Part shown: one piece after another, positions 56,788 to 64,000 of the stretch | Numbering within the stretch: the first letter of the stretch is position 1 | Layout of the letters: the number at the start of each line of letters is the position of its first letter | Assembly: GCA_963710275.1 (NCBI GenBank) | Contig: CAVPZS010000008.1 | Location: forward strand, 62,001 to 126,000 | Length of the DNA: 64,000 nt | Source of the DNA: Rhodoblastus sp963710275 | Lineage (GTDB): Bacteria; Pseudomonadota; Alphaproteobacteria; Rhizobiales; Beijerinckiaceae | Direction: 5' to 3' | Notes under the pieces: generated by a model | What the model was told of the DNA's origin: nothing | What the model saw: only the letters and a program-made list of their open reading frames with translations | The model's database searches: none | Translations under genes and position numbers: made by a program

Positions 56788-57771
56788 ATGGGATCGCCGT
56801 CAGTCCTGGCAAAAACATTTCTCGTATCGTCGGCTTTGCTGAGCTTTTCGCCGCCACCGGCCCGCGCTGGCGATGTCTCGATCGAAGAGCAGATCGTCGC
56901 GACCATGAACAAGCTTTGGGGCCAGCATCCGGCAACACGCGCCAATCATGCCAAAGGTGTGGTGGTGGAAGGCGTGTTCACGCCGAATTCCGCGGGAGCG
57001 GAGTTGAGCAAAGCCGCGCTTTTCAAATCGTCCAATATCCCTGTGACGGTTCGTTTTTCTGATTCTACCGGCTTGCCGAATATTCCGGACGGCAGCCCAG
57101 GCGCCAATCCTCACGGAATGGCGATTAAATTTCACCTTCCGTCGGGCGGAGACGTCGACGTGGTGACGAACTCGCTGGCTTTCTTTCCGGTGTCCAATGG
57201 CGAGGAATTCCGCGACCTGCTTCAAGCCCTTCTCGATAGCCCGGACGGCAGTCCGAAGCCGACCAAGGCGGACGAGTTCTTCGCCACGCATCCAAACGCG
57301 CCCAAGGCGTTCGGCTCCGTGCATACGCCGTCCAGCTTTGCTCGCGAAATTTACAACGGCGTCAACTCCTTCGTCTTCGTATCGGCTGCAGGCGTCAGGA
57401 CATACTTCCGCTTCAAGATCGTCCCGGACGGAGGCCCTGCCTATCTGACGGCGGACGAAGCGGCCAGATTGCCGCCGGACGGCCTGGTCGACGAGATCAA
57501 GTCGCGCATCGCCGCGCAGCCGGTCAAATTCATGCTGCAGGCTCAGTTGGCGGAGTCGGGCGACAGCGTGAATGACGGCGCCAAGCCCTACGCGCCCGAA
57601 AGGAAGAGCGTGGAACTCGGAACGATCATTTTGAACAAGCCGATCGAAGAAGACAAACAACTCAATTATATGCCGCTCAATTTGACGGACGGGATCGAAC
57701 CTTCCGACGATCCGATGATCAATGTCCGCAACAATGCGTATGCGATCTCGATAGGCAAGCGACTTCAGTAG
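56788..57771 (+). CDS. Periplasmic catalase-family peroxidase (SrpA-like)
   Basis: A 327-residue protein with a signal peptide (FLVSSALLSFSPPPARA, cleavage near 27). The minimal catalase fold is seen in RANHAKGVVVEGVFTP (distal His), TVRFSDSTGLPNIPDG, GMAIKFHLPSG, AFFPVSNGEEF and the proximal Tyr region NVRNNAYAISI. The length (about 300 mature) is that of the small SrpA-type catalase-related peroxidases. It lies tail-to-tail with lipB, whose open frame runs right through it antisense. Codon use is less GC-rich than that of its neighbours, so transfer is possible. Confidence 0.88.
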   Translation: MGSPSVLAKTFLVSSALLSFSPPPARAGDVSIEEQIVATMNKLWGQHPATRANHAKGVVVEGVFTPNSAGAELSKAALFKSSNIPVTVRFSDSTGLPNIPDGSPGANPHGMAIKFHLPSGGDVDVVTNSLAFFPVSNGEEFRDLLQALLDSPDGSPKPTKADEFFATHPNAPKAFGSVHTPSSFAREIYNGVNSFVFVSAAGVRTYFRFKIVPDGGPAYLTADEAARLPPDGLVDEIKSRIAAQPVKFMLQAQLAESGDSVNDGAKPYAPERKSVELGTIILNKPIEEDKQLNYMPLNLTDGIEPSDDPMINVRNNAYAISIGKRLQ

Positions 57772-58500
57772 CGCAGGCTTACCTACGCTGTTGGCCCGAA
57801 ACGTCCCTTCAAATGCCCGCCGTAGCGCCACGTCGACATCCGCCATGCCCACGGGCAGGCCCAGGTCGACCAGGCTGGTCACGCCGAGATGGCTTTCCGC
57901 GATGCCGCAGGGCACGATGCCGCCGAAATGCGACAGGTCGGGTTCGACATTGAGCGAAATGCCATGGAAGGACACCCAGCGGCGCATGCGCACGCCGATG
58001 GCCGCGATCTTGTCCTCGGCCATCCCGCCGGCAAAGCCGCGCGGCTTGTCCGGCCGCTGGACCCAGACGCCGACGCGGCCCTCGCGGCTCTCGCCCTTGA
58101 TGTTGAAATTCTCCAGCGTGGCGACGATCCAGCGCTCCAGGCCGGCGACGAAGCAGCGCACGTCCTTGCGGCGGCGGTTGAGGTCGAGCATGACATAGGC
58201 GACCCTTTGTCCCGGGCCGTGATAGGTGAACTGCCCGCCGCGCCCGGCCTCATGCACGGGAAAACGCCGATCGAGCAGGTCCTGCGGCTTTGCCGAGGTG
58301 CCGGCGGTATAGAGCGGCGGATGCTCGACCAGCCAGACCATCTCATTGGCCGTTCCCTCGGCGATGGCCGCGACCCGCGCTTCCATGAACGCCACGGCGA
58401 AGGCGTAATCGGTCTGCCCCTCGGCGATCGTCCATTCGACGGGCGTCGAGCCGGGCAGGGGGAACAGGGAAACGGACGGGTTCGCGCACGATTCGGTCAT
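56800..58500 (-). CDS. lipB: Octanoyltransferase LipB with an abnormal antisense read-through tail
   Basis: The lipB-homologous part is 58500 down to about 57780 (about 240 residues): LVEHPPLYTAGTSAKPQDLL, GRGGQFTYHGPGQRVAYVMLDL, a Lys in GGMAEDKIAAIGVRMRRWV, and HFGGIVPCGIAESHLGVTS with the catalytic Cys. It transfers octanoyl groups from ACP to lipoyl domains, feeding LipA. No stop follows the expected end; the frame stays open for a further 326 codons, exactly antisense to the catalase gene, before TGA at 56800. Either an indel hides the true stop (a TAG is one base out of frame near 57790) or the catalase gene has replaced the original 3' end. ATG 58500 begins the conserved protein. Confidence 0.85.
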   Translation of the reverse strand: MTESCANPSVSLFPLPGSTPVEWTIAEGQTDYAFAVAFMEARVAAIAEGTANEMVWLVEHPPLYTAGTSAKPQDLLDRRFPVHEAGRGGQFTYHGPGQRVAYVMLDLNRRRKDVRCFVAGLERWIVATLENFNIKGESREGRVGVWVQRPDKPRGFAGGMAEDKIAAIGVRMRRWVSFHGISLNVEPDLSHFGGIVPCGIAESHLGVTSLVDLGLPVGMADVDVALRRAFEGTFRANSVGKPALLKSLAYRDRIRIVADIDHRIVGRFDPVRQIERHIIELFVFFDRLVQNDRSEFHALPFGRVGLGAVIHAVARLRQLSLQHEFDRLRGDARLDLVDQAVRRQSGRFVRRQIGRASVRDDLEAEVCPDACSRYEDEGVDAVVNFASKAGRRMHGAERLGRVWMRGEELVRLGRLRTAVRAIEKGLKQVAEFLAIGHRKESQRVRHHVDVSARRKVKFNRHSVRIGAWAAVRNIRQAGRIRKTNRHRDIGRFEKRGFAQLRSRGIRREHAFHHHTFGMIGACCRMLAPKLVHGRDDLLFDRDIASAGRWRRKAQQSRRYEKCFCQD

Positions 58501-58710
58501 GGGCTCTGGCGAAAGCTGGCCCGAAGGGCCGGAGAAGGGGACTGAACCAGAGATAGTCGGCTGCCGTCGGTTTGGCAAAGCCTCGGCCACCGCCGCTAGG
58601 GGTAAATGATTTGTCGGAACGACGAATTCGCGCTGAACCGCTTGCCACGGCAAAGGCGATTTGTTAGACGACGCGCCTACCGGTTGTTCGGCCTCGCGCC
58701 GGACGATCAT

Positions 58711-58781
58711 GCGGCCATGGCGGAATTGGTAGACGCGCTAGCTTGAGGTGCTAGTCCTTTAACCGGGGTGGAGGTTCGAGT
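58711..58781 (+). pseudogene. tRNA-Leu(GAG), 5' part, split by the islet
   Basis: Acceptor strand GCGGCCA (58711-58717), a D arm, anticodon arm CTAGC-TTGAGGT-GCTAG with anticodon GAG, a variable arm, and the T arm up to TTCGAGT (58781). What follows (ACGGCTTGC) cannot complete the T or acceptor stems. The matching 3' end lies at 59968-59983. Joined, the two parts give a canonical 87-base tRNA with encoded CCA. Confidence 0.9.
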
Positions 58782-58978
58782 ACGGCTTGCAAGGGTGTTT
58801 CTTATTTCGATCTGGCCATCAGTGGAGGAGGAAACCAAAGCGCGCTGCGTGACCAAATCTGCAAACAACAATTTTGGACTGTCGATTTGCCTGACGGGGG
58901 AAACGAAAAATCAAGCCTTATGGGGGAAAACCCCACCAACGATCCAGGAACACTAGGGTGTTCTGATAAATCCTAATC

Positions 58979-59608
58979 TTATTCAGCCTTCCGCGTTTTT
59001 GATGGCGCTTTGGCCGGTGTCGAACTCAACGTCGGCAACGACGGCCGGTGCGGCCACGACCCATCTATTCGTCGAAGGTGCAGCCAAATCAGAATGGCAA
59101 ACTGCCGCAGGGCCTCTGCCGTTTGACGATACCATTTCAGCTCAACTAAAAGCTCCTTGCCCTTTAAGTTTATGGCGCGAGGATTACCGTAAAAAACATC
59201 TGACTCGATCACCATCTCACGACTAGACGTATTCATCCCAATCATAATAGGCGCATGTATTGCGTTGTTCCGCATATCAGAAAGCTTATCTATTTTTGTC
59301 AAAAGCCAAGATATATCTTCTTTGGCCTTAGGGTGTATTTTTTCATTTATTGCGAAATAGGCAATACTTGATGCCCTCAACATCCCTCGCTGCGCCTTAT
59401 CACTCTGCGTTGCAAACCATATAGCGCGAGAGATATTCAGATTGTCGGGGCGGACGATTTGACCAAAAATCTGTCCCAATTGATCATGTAACGCATTCCA
59501 TGCGCGAGCCAGTTGTCCGATTTCTTGTGCAAACGGAGCAAATGCTTTTTCGATCTGCTTCTGTGTGGGTCGTCGCACCTTTTTCAAAAGAGGCGTGGAT
59601 GATTTCAT
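58979..59608 (-). CDS. Islet protein of unknown function, HEPN-like motif
   Basis: A 209-residue basic protein, largely helical. Around residue 115 it has KLSDMRNNAIHAP, which contains R-x4-H, the catalytic pattern of HEPN RNases, in a helix-rich context. No domain is otherwise recognised. The C-terminal 35 residues are Ser/Pro/Lys-rich and probably disordered. It lies alone on the minus strand of the tRNA-splitting islet, next to a methyltransferase remnant, which fits a defence-type origin. The HEPN reading is tentative. Confidence 0.5.
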   Translation of the reverse strand: MKSSTPLLKKVRRPTQKQIEKAFAPFAQEIGQLARAWNALHDQLGQIFGQIVRPDNLNISRAIWFATQSDKAQRGMLRASSIAYFAINEKIHPKAKEDISWLLTKIDKLSDMRNNAIHAPIMIGMNTSSREMVIESDVFYGNPRAINLKGKELLVELKWYRQTAEALRQFAILIWLHLRRIDGSWPHRPSLPTLSSTPAKAPSKTRKAE

Positions 59609-59725
59609 GATGCGATCTCGATTCGCGCAAAAGTCAGCGATGTCCCGGGGGGCTAAACCAATAATCGGAAACGACGCCTAACCTCGGCTATCATTTCGCA
59701 ACGAATCGGGAAAGCCATACTAAGA

Positions 59726-59905
59726 ATGACGCCAGAAGCATTCATCGCGAAGTGGAAAGCCGCCGAACTCAATGAGCGCGCGGCGGCGAAGTCCCATTTC
59801 AACGATCTTTGCGCGATGCTCGGCGAACCTAACGCGTTCGCGGTAATGAACTGCCGACGATATCGCGTGGCCACATTTGACACTCACACATTACACACAC
59901 AATAG
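59726..59905 (+). pseudogene. N-terminal remnant of a type IIG/MmeI-like DNA methyltransferase
   Basis: A 59-codon ORF. The first 36 residues (MTPEAFIAKWKAAELNER onwards, then AAAKSHFNDLCAMLGEPN) match the characteristic N-terminus of large class I SAM-dependent DNA methyltransferases of the MmeI/type IIG kind. Then the similarity stops and an unrelated tail runs to TAG at 59905. Full proteins are about 900 residues or more. The fragment lies next to the right end of the islet, consistent with deletion of a restriction-modification gene. Confidence 0.72.
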
Positions 59906-59955
59906 TGCATATGCGTCATAAAGATGAATGTTTTCAATGGTGATTGCTTGGCGGC

Positions 59956-59983
59956 GGAGGTTCGAGTCCTCTTGGCCGCACCA
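59956..59983 (+). pseudogene. tRNA-Leu(GAG), 3' part
   Basis: GGAGGTTCGAGT followed by CCTCT (T-stem strand), TGGCCGC (perfect complement of the 5' acceptor strand at 58711-58717) and ACCA. This is the true 3' end of the split tRNA. It may also be the attR of the lost island. Confidence 0.9.
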
Positions 59984-60004
59984 AAAAATTGAAGACAACA
60001 CGCG

Positions 60005-60024
60005 CGGCGCCCTTCAGGGCGCCG
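60005..60024. terminator. Hairpin after the tRNA-Leu 3' end
   Basis: CGGCGCCC, loop TTCA, GGGCGCCG (8-bp perfect stem), 21 bp after the tRNA end and 8 bp from the convergent deacetylase stop. The T-run is weak on either side, so termination is plausible but not certain. Confidence 0.6.
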
Positions 60025-60032
60025 TCGTCGTT

Positions 60033-60961
60033 TCAGGGTTTGGCCTCTGGCGCCGGCGCGTCGGTCTGCTCCATCACCGGCGCGGTTTCCTGGCGCTGGG
60101 CCGCGCCCGGGGCTTTCTTTTTCGCCCGCTTCGGCGCGCCATTGATGCCCATGCGCTGCAGCGTCGCCTCGGTCTCGGACGCCCAGCTATCCGGGGCGTG
60201 ACGAATCGCCGGCAAGGCGTCGCCGGGGACGATGTGGACCGGATGGAAATTCTCGGCTTTCAGCGCGGCCAGCAGGGCGGGAATCATTTCCGCGGTCTGC
60301 TGGCGGGTGTCGTGCAGCAGGATGATACCACGGCCCGCGTGGCGCAGCCTGCCCATCAGCAGCTCCAGTTCCGCCTGCGGCGTCATGTCGTTCCAGTCGG
60401 AGGCCCAGAGGTCGGCCCCGAACACAGGCATGCCCTTCTTTTCCAGCGCCGCCAGCAAGGCCGGCGAATCGCCGAAGCCGGGAAAGCGGAAGAATTTCGA
60501 GTCCTTGCCGTCGGCGGCCTTGTCCACTGAGGCCATGCCCCTTTCCATGTCGGCCAGCGCCAATTCGAACGGCAGGCCGCGCAGGGTCTGGCCCGGATGG
60601 GAGAAGGAATGGTGCCCGACCGTATGTCCCGCGGCGATTTCCTGCTTGACCAGGGCAGGGCGCTCGGCGGCGTTGCGGCCGATCAGGAAAAAGGTGGCGT
60701 GGACGCATTCGGCGGCCAGCGCCGCCAGCACGCGGGGGGTGGTCGCGGCGGGGCCGTCGTCAAAGGTCAGGACGACCTCGCGATTCCCGAGGTCGAGCGT
60801 CTGCGGATAGGTTTTCAGGCCAAGGCGCGGCGCGCCGCCGATCCGGATCACGCGCTCATTGGCGCCCCCAGCGCTCCGGGCCCGCAGGATTCGGCCTGCG
60901 CCGCGCCGGCCCAGAGGCCCGCGAGCAGCAAGGCTGCGATTAACGATTTGTTTGCCTTCAT
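60033..60961 (-). CDS. Polysaccharide deacetylase-family protein, frame broken by one base
   Basis: The start frame (ATG 60961) gives a signal peptide (SLIAALLLAGLWAGAAQA) and SCGPGALG, and then stops. The next frame gives ANERVIRIGGAPRLGL and the NodB domain: EVVLTFDDGP (Asp-Asp), HTVGHHSFSHP (zinc-binding His-x4-His), FFRFPGFGDSP and HDTR. Adding one base in the run of five C at 60865-60869 joins them to 309 residues. These enzymes remove acetyl or other N/O-linked acyl groups from wall or surface polysaccharides in the periplasm. The homopolymer position suggests sequence error. The tail after the domain is Lys/Ala/Pro-rich. Confidence 0.86.
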
Positions 60962-61196
60962 CCGAAAAACGCCCCAGGCCCGAACGCCAGGTCGGGCGAA
61001 AAAGATCCCGCGACCTTTTGGACGCACGGCCTCCGCAATGCAAGCAAGGTCAAAAATTCGCCGCAAGTCTCGGGCTTTTCCACCGGCGAAACGGCCACGC
61101 CCTTGCCAAACCGGTAAAAAGCGCTTCCAATCCCGGTCCAGCCCATGGTTGACGCATATTAAGGTCTCGTTACCGCCTTAGGGGTAATTTACCTGC

Positions 61197-62000
61197 ATGT
61201 GTGAAGCTTCCTTAAAGACACTCGCTCGTCTGGCGCTGCTCGGCATGCCGCTCATGCTCGCGGGTTGCGGTCCCGGGCCCGGCTTCAATCCCGAAAAGCC
61301 GCTGGTCGGCTCACGCGCTGGCTCCTACAAGGAGACCGAAGCGACCGAACTGGCGCGCGGCTTTTCCATCCATGGCGTCGACGTGTCCAAATATCAGGGC
61401 AATGTCGACTGGCAGGCGGCGCATGAGGGCGGCGTGTCCTTCGCCTATATCAAGGCGACCGAGGGCGGCGACCGCATCGACCCGAAATTCCTGCAAAACT
61501 GGCAAGGAGCCAAGGCTGCGGGCCTGCCGCGCGGCGCTTACCATTTCGTCTATTGGTGTCGTCCCTGGCAGGAAGAAATGGCCTGGTTCGAGAAGAACGT
61601 CCCGTCCGAACCCGACGCCTTGCCGCCGGTGCTCGACGTCGAGGTCACCGGGGATTCGCCGACCTGCCGCCGCCGTCTCGAGCGCGAGAAGACCCTTTCT
61701 GAAATCAAGGGCATGCTGGTCGAGATGGAGCGCTTTTACGGCAAGAAGCCGATCATCTACACCACGGTCGATTTCTACCAGGCCATCATCGAAGGCGCGC
61801 TGGACGAATATCCGATCTGGATTCGCTCGACCAAGCACCGGCCTTCCGTCAAATATGGCGATCGCGCCTGGCATTTCTGGCAATACCAGTCCGACGGCTG
61901 GGTGAAGGGCATTCCCACCCGCGTCGACCGCAACGCCTTCTATGGCGACACGAAGGACTGGCAGACCTGGCTGAAAACCAACGGATTCGCGCAGAACTGA
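61197..62000 (+). CDS. GH25 muramidase, lipoprotein
   Basis: A 267-residue protein. The N-terminus LALLGMPLMLAGCGP is a lipoprotein signal (lipobox LAGC). The catalytic domain starts with FSIHGVDVSKYQGNVDW and contains YIKATEGG, PVLDVEV and FWQYQSDGWV, all typical of GH25 lysozymes, which cleave the N-acetylmuramic acid-N-acetylglucosamine bond. The acidic pair DVE/DVS is present. It is divergent from the deacetylase gene across about 235 bp, and both act on cell-wall glycans. Confidence 0.92.
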   Translation: MCEASLKTLARLALLGMPLMLAGCGPGPGFNPEKPLVGSRAGSYKETEATELARGFSIHGVDVSKYQGNVDWQAAHEGGVSFAYIKATEGGDRIDPKFLQNWQGAKAAGLPRGAYHFVYWCRPWQEEMAWFEKNVPSEPDALPPVLDVEVTGDSPTCRRRLEREKTLSEIKGMLVEMERFYGKKPIIYTTVDFYQAIIEGALDEYPIWIRSTKHRPSVKYGDRAWHFWQYQSDGWVKGIPTRVDRNAFYGDTKDWQTWLKTNGFAQN

Positions 62001-62046
62001 GGCGAGCCCACGGTTTCTGATGCTGAGTCGTCTGCGAAAGCGACGC

Positions 62047-62460
62047 TCACTTTTTCTTGCTCGCCTTTCGCGCCGTCGCGTTCGCCGCCACTGCGGCGCG
62101 GATCAAATCCTTGAAGGCGGCCTCGTTGATCGTCTCGCCCTCGCGGAGGTCGATGGCGCGCCGCGTATTCCCTTCCAGACTGGAATTGAACAGGTTTTTC
62201 GGGTCGTCGAGCGCGGCGCCGCGCGCAAAAGTGAGTTTCACCACCTGCTTGTAGGATTCCCCCGTACAGACGATGCCGCCATGGCTCCAGACCGGCGTTC
62301 CCCGCCATTTCCACTCTTCCTGGATGTCGGGGGCGGCGTCATGGATCAGCCTGCGGACGTGGTCGAGGGTCTGCCCCCGCCAGTCGTCCAGCTCCAAAAT
62401 CCGTTGCGTGATTTTTTCCGATGCGGCTTCGCCGTCTGCGGCTTCGTCGTCCGGTTTCAT
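62047..62460 (-). CDS. DUF1801-like protein
   Basis: A 137-residue protein with RRLIHDAAPDIQEEWKWRGTPVWSHGGIVCTGESYKQVVKLTFARGA, the core of the DUF1801/YdhG family. The fold is small alpha/beta with no known enzymatic function. ATG 62460 is preferred. It lies 16 bp after the YdcF-like gene on the same strand and may be co-transcribed with it. The C-terminus is Lys/Ala-rich. Confidence 0.85.
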   Translation of the reverse strand: MKPDDEAADGEAASEKITQRILELDDWRGQTLDHVRRLIHDAAPDIQEEWKWRGTPVWSHGGIVCTGESYKQVVKLTFARGAALDDPKNLFNSSLEGNTRRAIDLREGETINEAAFKDLIRAAVAANATARKASKKK

Positions 62461-62476
62461 GGTCGCTCCAATGCTC

Positions 62477-63262
62477 TCAAGGTCCCGGGAAGAGCGCATC
62501 GGTCTTGCCGCCGAGGCGATAGGCCAGCAGTCCGATCCACTCGCGCACGGCGGTTTCGGCGTTGTGCATCGCCAGGGAGCTGTCGCCGGGCGGCCGTAAA
62601 TCCTCGACCGTCCCGTAAGTGCGGTAATCGACCGGAAAGGCGATCGGGTTCATGCCCAGGGCGCGGAAAATGCCCATGGCGCGCGGCATATGGAAGGCCG
62701 AGGTCACCAGCAGCCAGCGCTCGTCCCTCTGCGGATGGACCAGCGCCTGGGTGAAGGCGGCATTTTCGTAGGTATTGCGCGACTGGTCCTCGAAGATCAT
62801 CTGGCTTTCGGGAACGCCGAGTTCGCTCCATAATTTATGGGCGATTTCGGCCTCCTTCACCGACGTGTGGATCATGTTGGCCGAGCCGCCCGAAAACACC
62901 AGCTTCGCCTGCGGATAGAGCCGGGCGAGCACCACGGCCTCGGTCATGCGCTCTGCCGCGTCGTTGAGGGCGACCTGTCCGCGCAAAACCGAAATGCCCT
63001 CCTCGGTCGCGCCGCCGAGCACGATGATTTCCTTGGGCGGCGTCATGATCGCCGACTGCGACGGAAAACGGTCCTCCAGCGGGCGCAGCATCAGGGCGGG
63101 CAGGGGGGACAGGGTCAACAGGAGGAGGCCGACGGCGCAGACCAAGGCCAGGCGCTTGCCAAAGGGCCGTCCGATGAAGACCAGTCCGGCGCACAGGCCC
63201 AGCAGCAGCAAATGCAGCGGCGAGCCGAAAAACCAGAAGATTTTCGAAATGACGAAGAACAT
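62477..63262 (-). CDS. YdcF/SanA-family (DUF218) envelope protein
   Basis: A 261-residue protein with two N-terminal transmembrane helices (about 10-28 and 37-57), then a DUF218 domain with PPKEIIVLGGA, VFSGGSANM, EDQSRNTYENA and VTSAFHMPRAMGIFRALG. Family members such as ElyC and SanA affect peptidoglycan and envelope integrity. The Asp/Ser/His residues of the domain (DQSRNT, TSAFHM) are present. It is followed by the DUF1801 gene. Confidence 0.9.
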   Translation of the reverse strand: MFFVISKIFWFFGSPLHLLLLGLCAGLVFIGRPFGKRLALVCAVGLLLLTLSPLPALMLRPLEDRFPSQSAIMTPPKEIIVLGGATEEGISVLRGQVALNDAAERMTEAVVLARLYPQAKLVFSGGSANMIHTSVKEAEIAHKLWSELGVPESQMIFEDQSRNTYENAAFTQALVHPQRDERWLLVTSAFHMPRAMGIFRALGMNPIAFPVDYRTYGTVEDLRPPGDSSLAMHNAETAVREWIGLLAYRLGGKTDALFPGP

Positions 63263-63286
63263 ATGCTCGCGCCTTCAGCCGGGCGG

Positions 63287-63580
63287 TCAGTCTCCCTGGG
63301 GCAGGCCGAGCCGCCAGACACCGCGGAAATCATCGGGATCGACCGGCTTGCCCTTGCGATAGATCACCAGCCGGCCCTGGCGCGCCAGGCCCACGGCGCA
63401 GGCGCGCACCTTTGTCAGATGCGAGCGCCATGCGAGATCATCCTCGTCGCGCTGGCGGGCATAAAATCTGGCCACTTCCGTAGGGTCGATCGACTTGCCC
63501 GCGCCGACGGCGGCGCACAGGGCGAGTATCGTCTGGATCAGCGGATCGTCTTGCTGTTTCTGGGAGTCGTTTTCGGTCAT
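63287..63580 (-). CDS. DUF3253-like protein
   Basis: A 97-residue protein. TILALCAAVGAGKSIDPTEVARFYA, WRSHLTKVRACAVGLARQGRLVIYRKGKPVDPDDFRGVWRLG matches the DUF3253 family, a winged-helix-like small domain in proteobacteria. ATG 63580 is used; the longer open frame to 63862 is antisense to the rhodanese gene. No function is known. Confidence 0.85.
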   Translation of the reverse strand: MTENDSQKQQDDPLIQTILALCAAVGAGKSIDPTEVARFYARQRDEDDLAWRSHLTKVRACAVGLARQGRLVIYRKGKPVDPDDFRGVWRLGLPQGD

Positions 63581-63674
63581 GGCGTCTTGTCGGGCAAAAG
63601 GCGTTCTCGCGCAAGTTCGCGCGCAAGTTGACGCGCAACCGATCCTGCGCTCCAATCCTGGCGAGGAGTTCGCC

Positions 63675-64000
63675 ATGTCAGAGATTAAATACGGCATCCA
63701 GCACATGCTGGCCGAGGCCAATGCCGCGATCAGGACGTTGTCTCCGGCCGAGGCGGAAAAACTTCTCGGTCGCGAGGATGTGCTGTTCGTCGACCTGCGC
63801 GATCCCCGCGAACTGGCGCGCGAAGGCCGCATTCCCGGCGCCTTCCATTGCCCGCGGGGCATGCTGGAGTTCTGGATCGATCCCGCCAGCCCTTACGCCA
63901 AGCCGCAGTTCCAGCAGGACAAGACCTTCGTTTTCTTCTGCGCCGGCGGCTTGCGCTCGGCGCTTTCCACCCATCTCGCCCAGCGCATGGGGCTGGCGCC
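63675..64000 (+). CDS. Rhodanese-domain protein, partial
   Basis: The first 108 residues of a sulfurtransferase-like protein, cut by the window edge. AEKLLGREDVLFVDLRDPRELAREGRIPGAFHCPRG is the rhodanese N-terminal pattern, and the active-site loop is FFCAGGLRSA with the catalytic Cys. It starts at ATG 63675 with GAGGAG upstream. It is divergent from the DUF3253 gene. Confidence 0.9.
   Translation, partial: MSEIKYGIQHMLAEANAAIRTLSPAEAEKLLGREDVLFVDLRDPRELAREGRIPGAFHCPRGMLEFWIDPASPYAKPQFQQDKTFVFFCAGGLRSALSTHLAQRMGLA

Larger units (their letters stand above)
58782..59967. mobile_element. tRNA-Leu-splitting islet, 1186 bp, no integrase
   Basis: The islet lies between two copies of GGAGGTTCGAGT (58770-58781 and 59956-59967), the T-arm sequence of tRNA-Leu. 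This is the usual crossover region for integrases. It contains a HEPN-like ORF, a truncated DNA-methyltransferase start, and A+T-rich DNA unlike its flanks. No recombinase is present and the left copy does not restore a complete tRNA. It is probably the remnant of a larger island that has lost its integrase and its tRNA-restoring end by deletion. Confidence 0.75.

Noticed and set aside
58768..58956. A 62-codon ORF across the left junction of the tRNA islet
   Set aside because: It begins inside the tRNA and has no recognisable feature; it is chance coding across the junction.
58782..59967. The islet as a group I intron or an intact integrative element
   Set aside because: The site is in the T loop rather than the anticodon loop, no intron core is visible, and no integrase is present; a decayed island fits better.

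Overview
The window is high-GC alphaproteobacterial chromosome. The hfq-hflX pair, the eno/ftsB/pdhA/pdhB/lipA/coq10-type block, biotin-dependent pccA, DUF6489, DUF5076, DUF3253 and a TRAP-type binding protein point to Hyphomicrobiales (Rhizobiales), perhaps a Beijerinckiaceae/Methylocystaceae-like lineage. This is inferred from gene content and order; no 16S rRNA is present.

Layout. 1-32.8 kb is ordinary core chromosome: transport, a TPR protein, folD, a hybrid histidine kinase with a stand-alone receiver, an acyl-CoA synthetase, a LytM-type envelope peptidase, aquaporin, propionyl-CoA carboxylase alpha, chromate transporter, D-amino acid transaminase, hfq, hflX, a GluR0-like potassium channel, and a tightly coupled four-gene envelope/glycan operon (27.7-32.8 kb). 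33.1-41.8 kb is a nest of three mobile elements of different families: an IS1380 element with a CTAG duplication; a 3074-bp IS1595-family element with 20-bp inverted repeats, an 8-bp duplication and a passenger load including a toxin-antitoxin pair; and an IS91-family element with its own tyrosine recombinase. The IS1595 element splits a secreted MetX-like hydrolase gene, and removing it restores the frame exactly. 41.8-58.5 kb returns to core genes: ABC-F, L,D-transpeptidase, queF, enolase, potassium channel, ftsB, the pyruvate dehydrogenase E1 genes, an E2-like gene that lacks both the lipoyl lysine and the catalytic histidine, lipA, a COQ10/RatA-type protein, a periplasmic catalase and lipB. 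At 58.7-60.0 kb a tRNA-Leu(GAG) gene is split by a 1.2-kb islet carrying a HEPN-like ORF and the first codons of a DNA methyltransferase. 60-64 kb holds a polysaccharide deacetylase, a GH25 muramidase, three small conserved genes and the start of a rhodanese gene.

Six genes, among them the normally essential eno and the housekeeping gene folD, are each broken by a single-base indel, and three of these sites lie in or next to a short homopolymer run. This suggests residual sequencing or assembly error rather than gene decay, so broken frames here should be read with that in mind. The interrupted hydrolase and the split tRNA are different: they carry real element ends and target-site duplications or repeats.

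The strongest candidates for something new are the passenger-loaded IS1595 transposon, the islet-split tRNA-Leu, the catalytically dead E2-like protein in a pdh locus without its E3 gene, and the four-gene cluster pairing an Fe-S-motif GMC-like flavoprotein with two glycosyltransferases and an epimerase.
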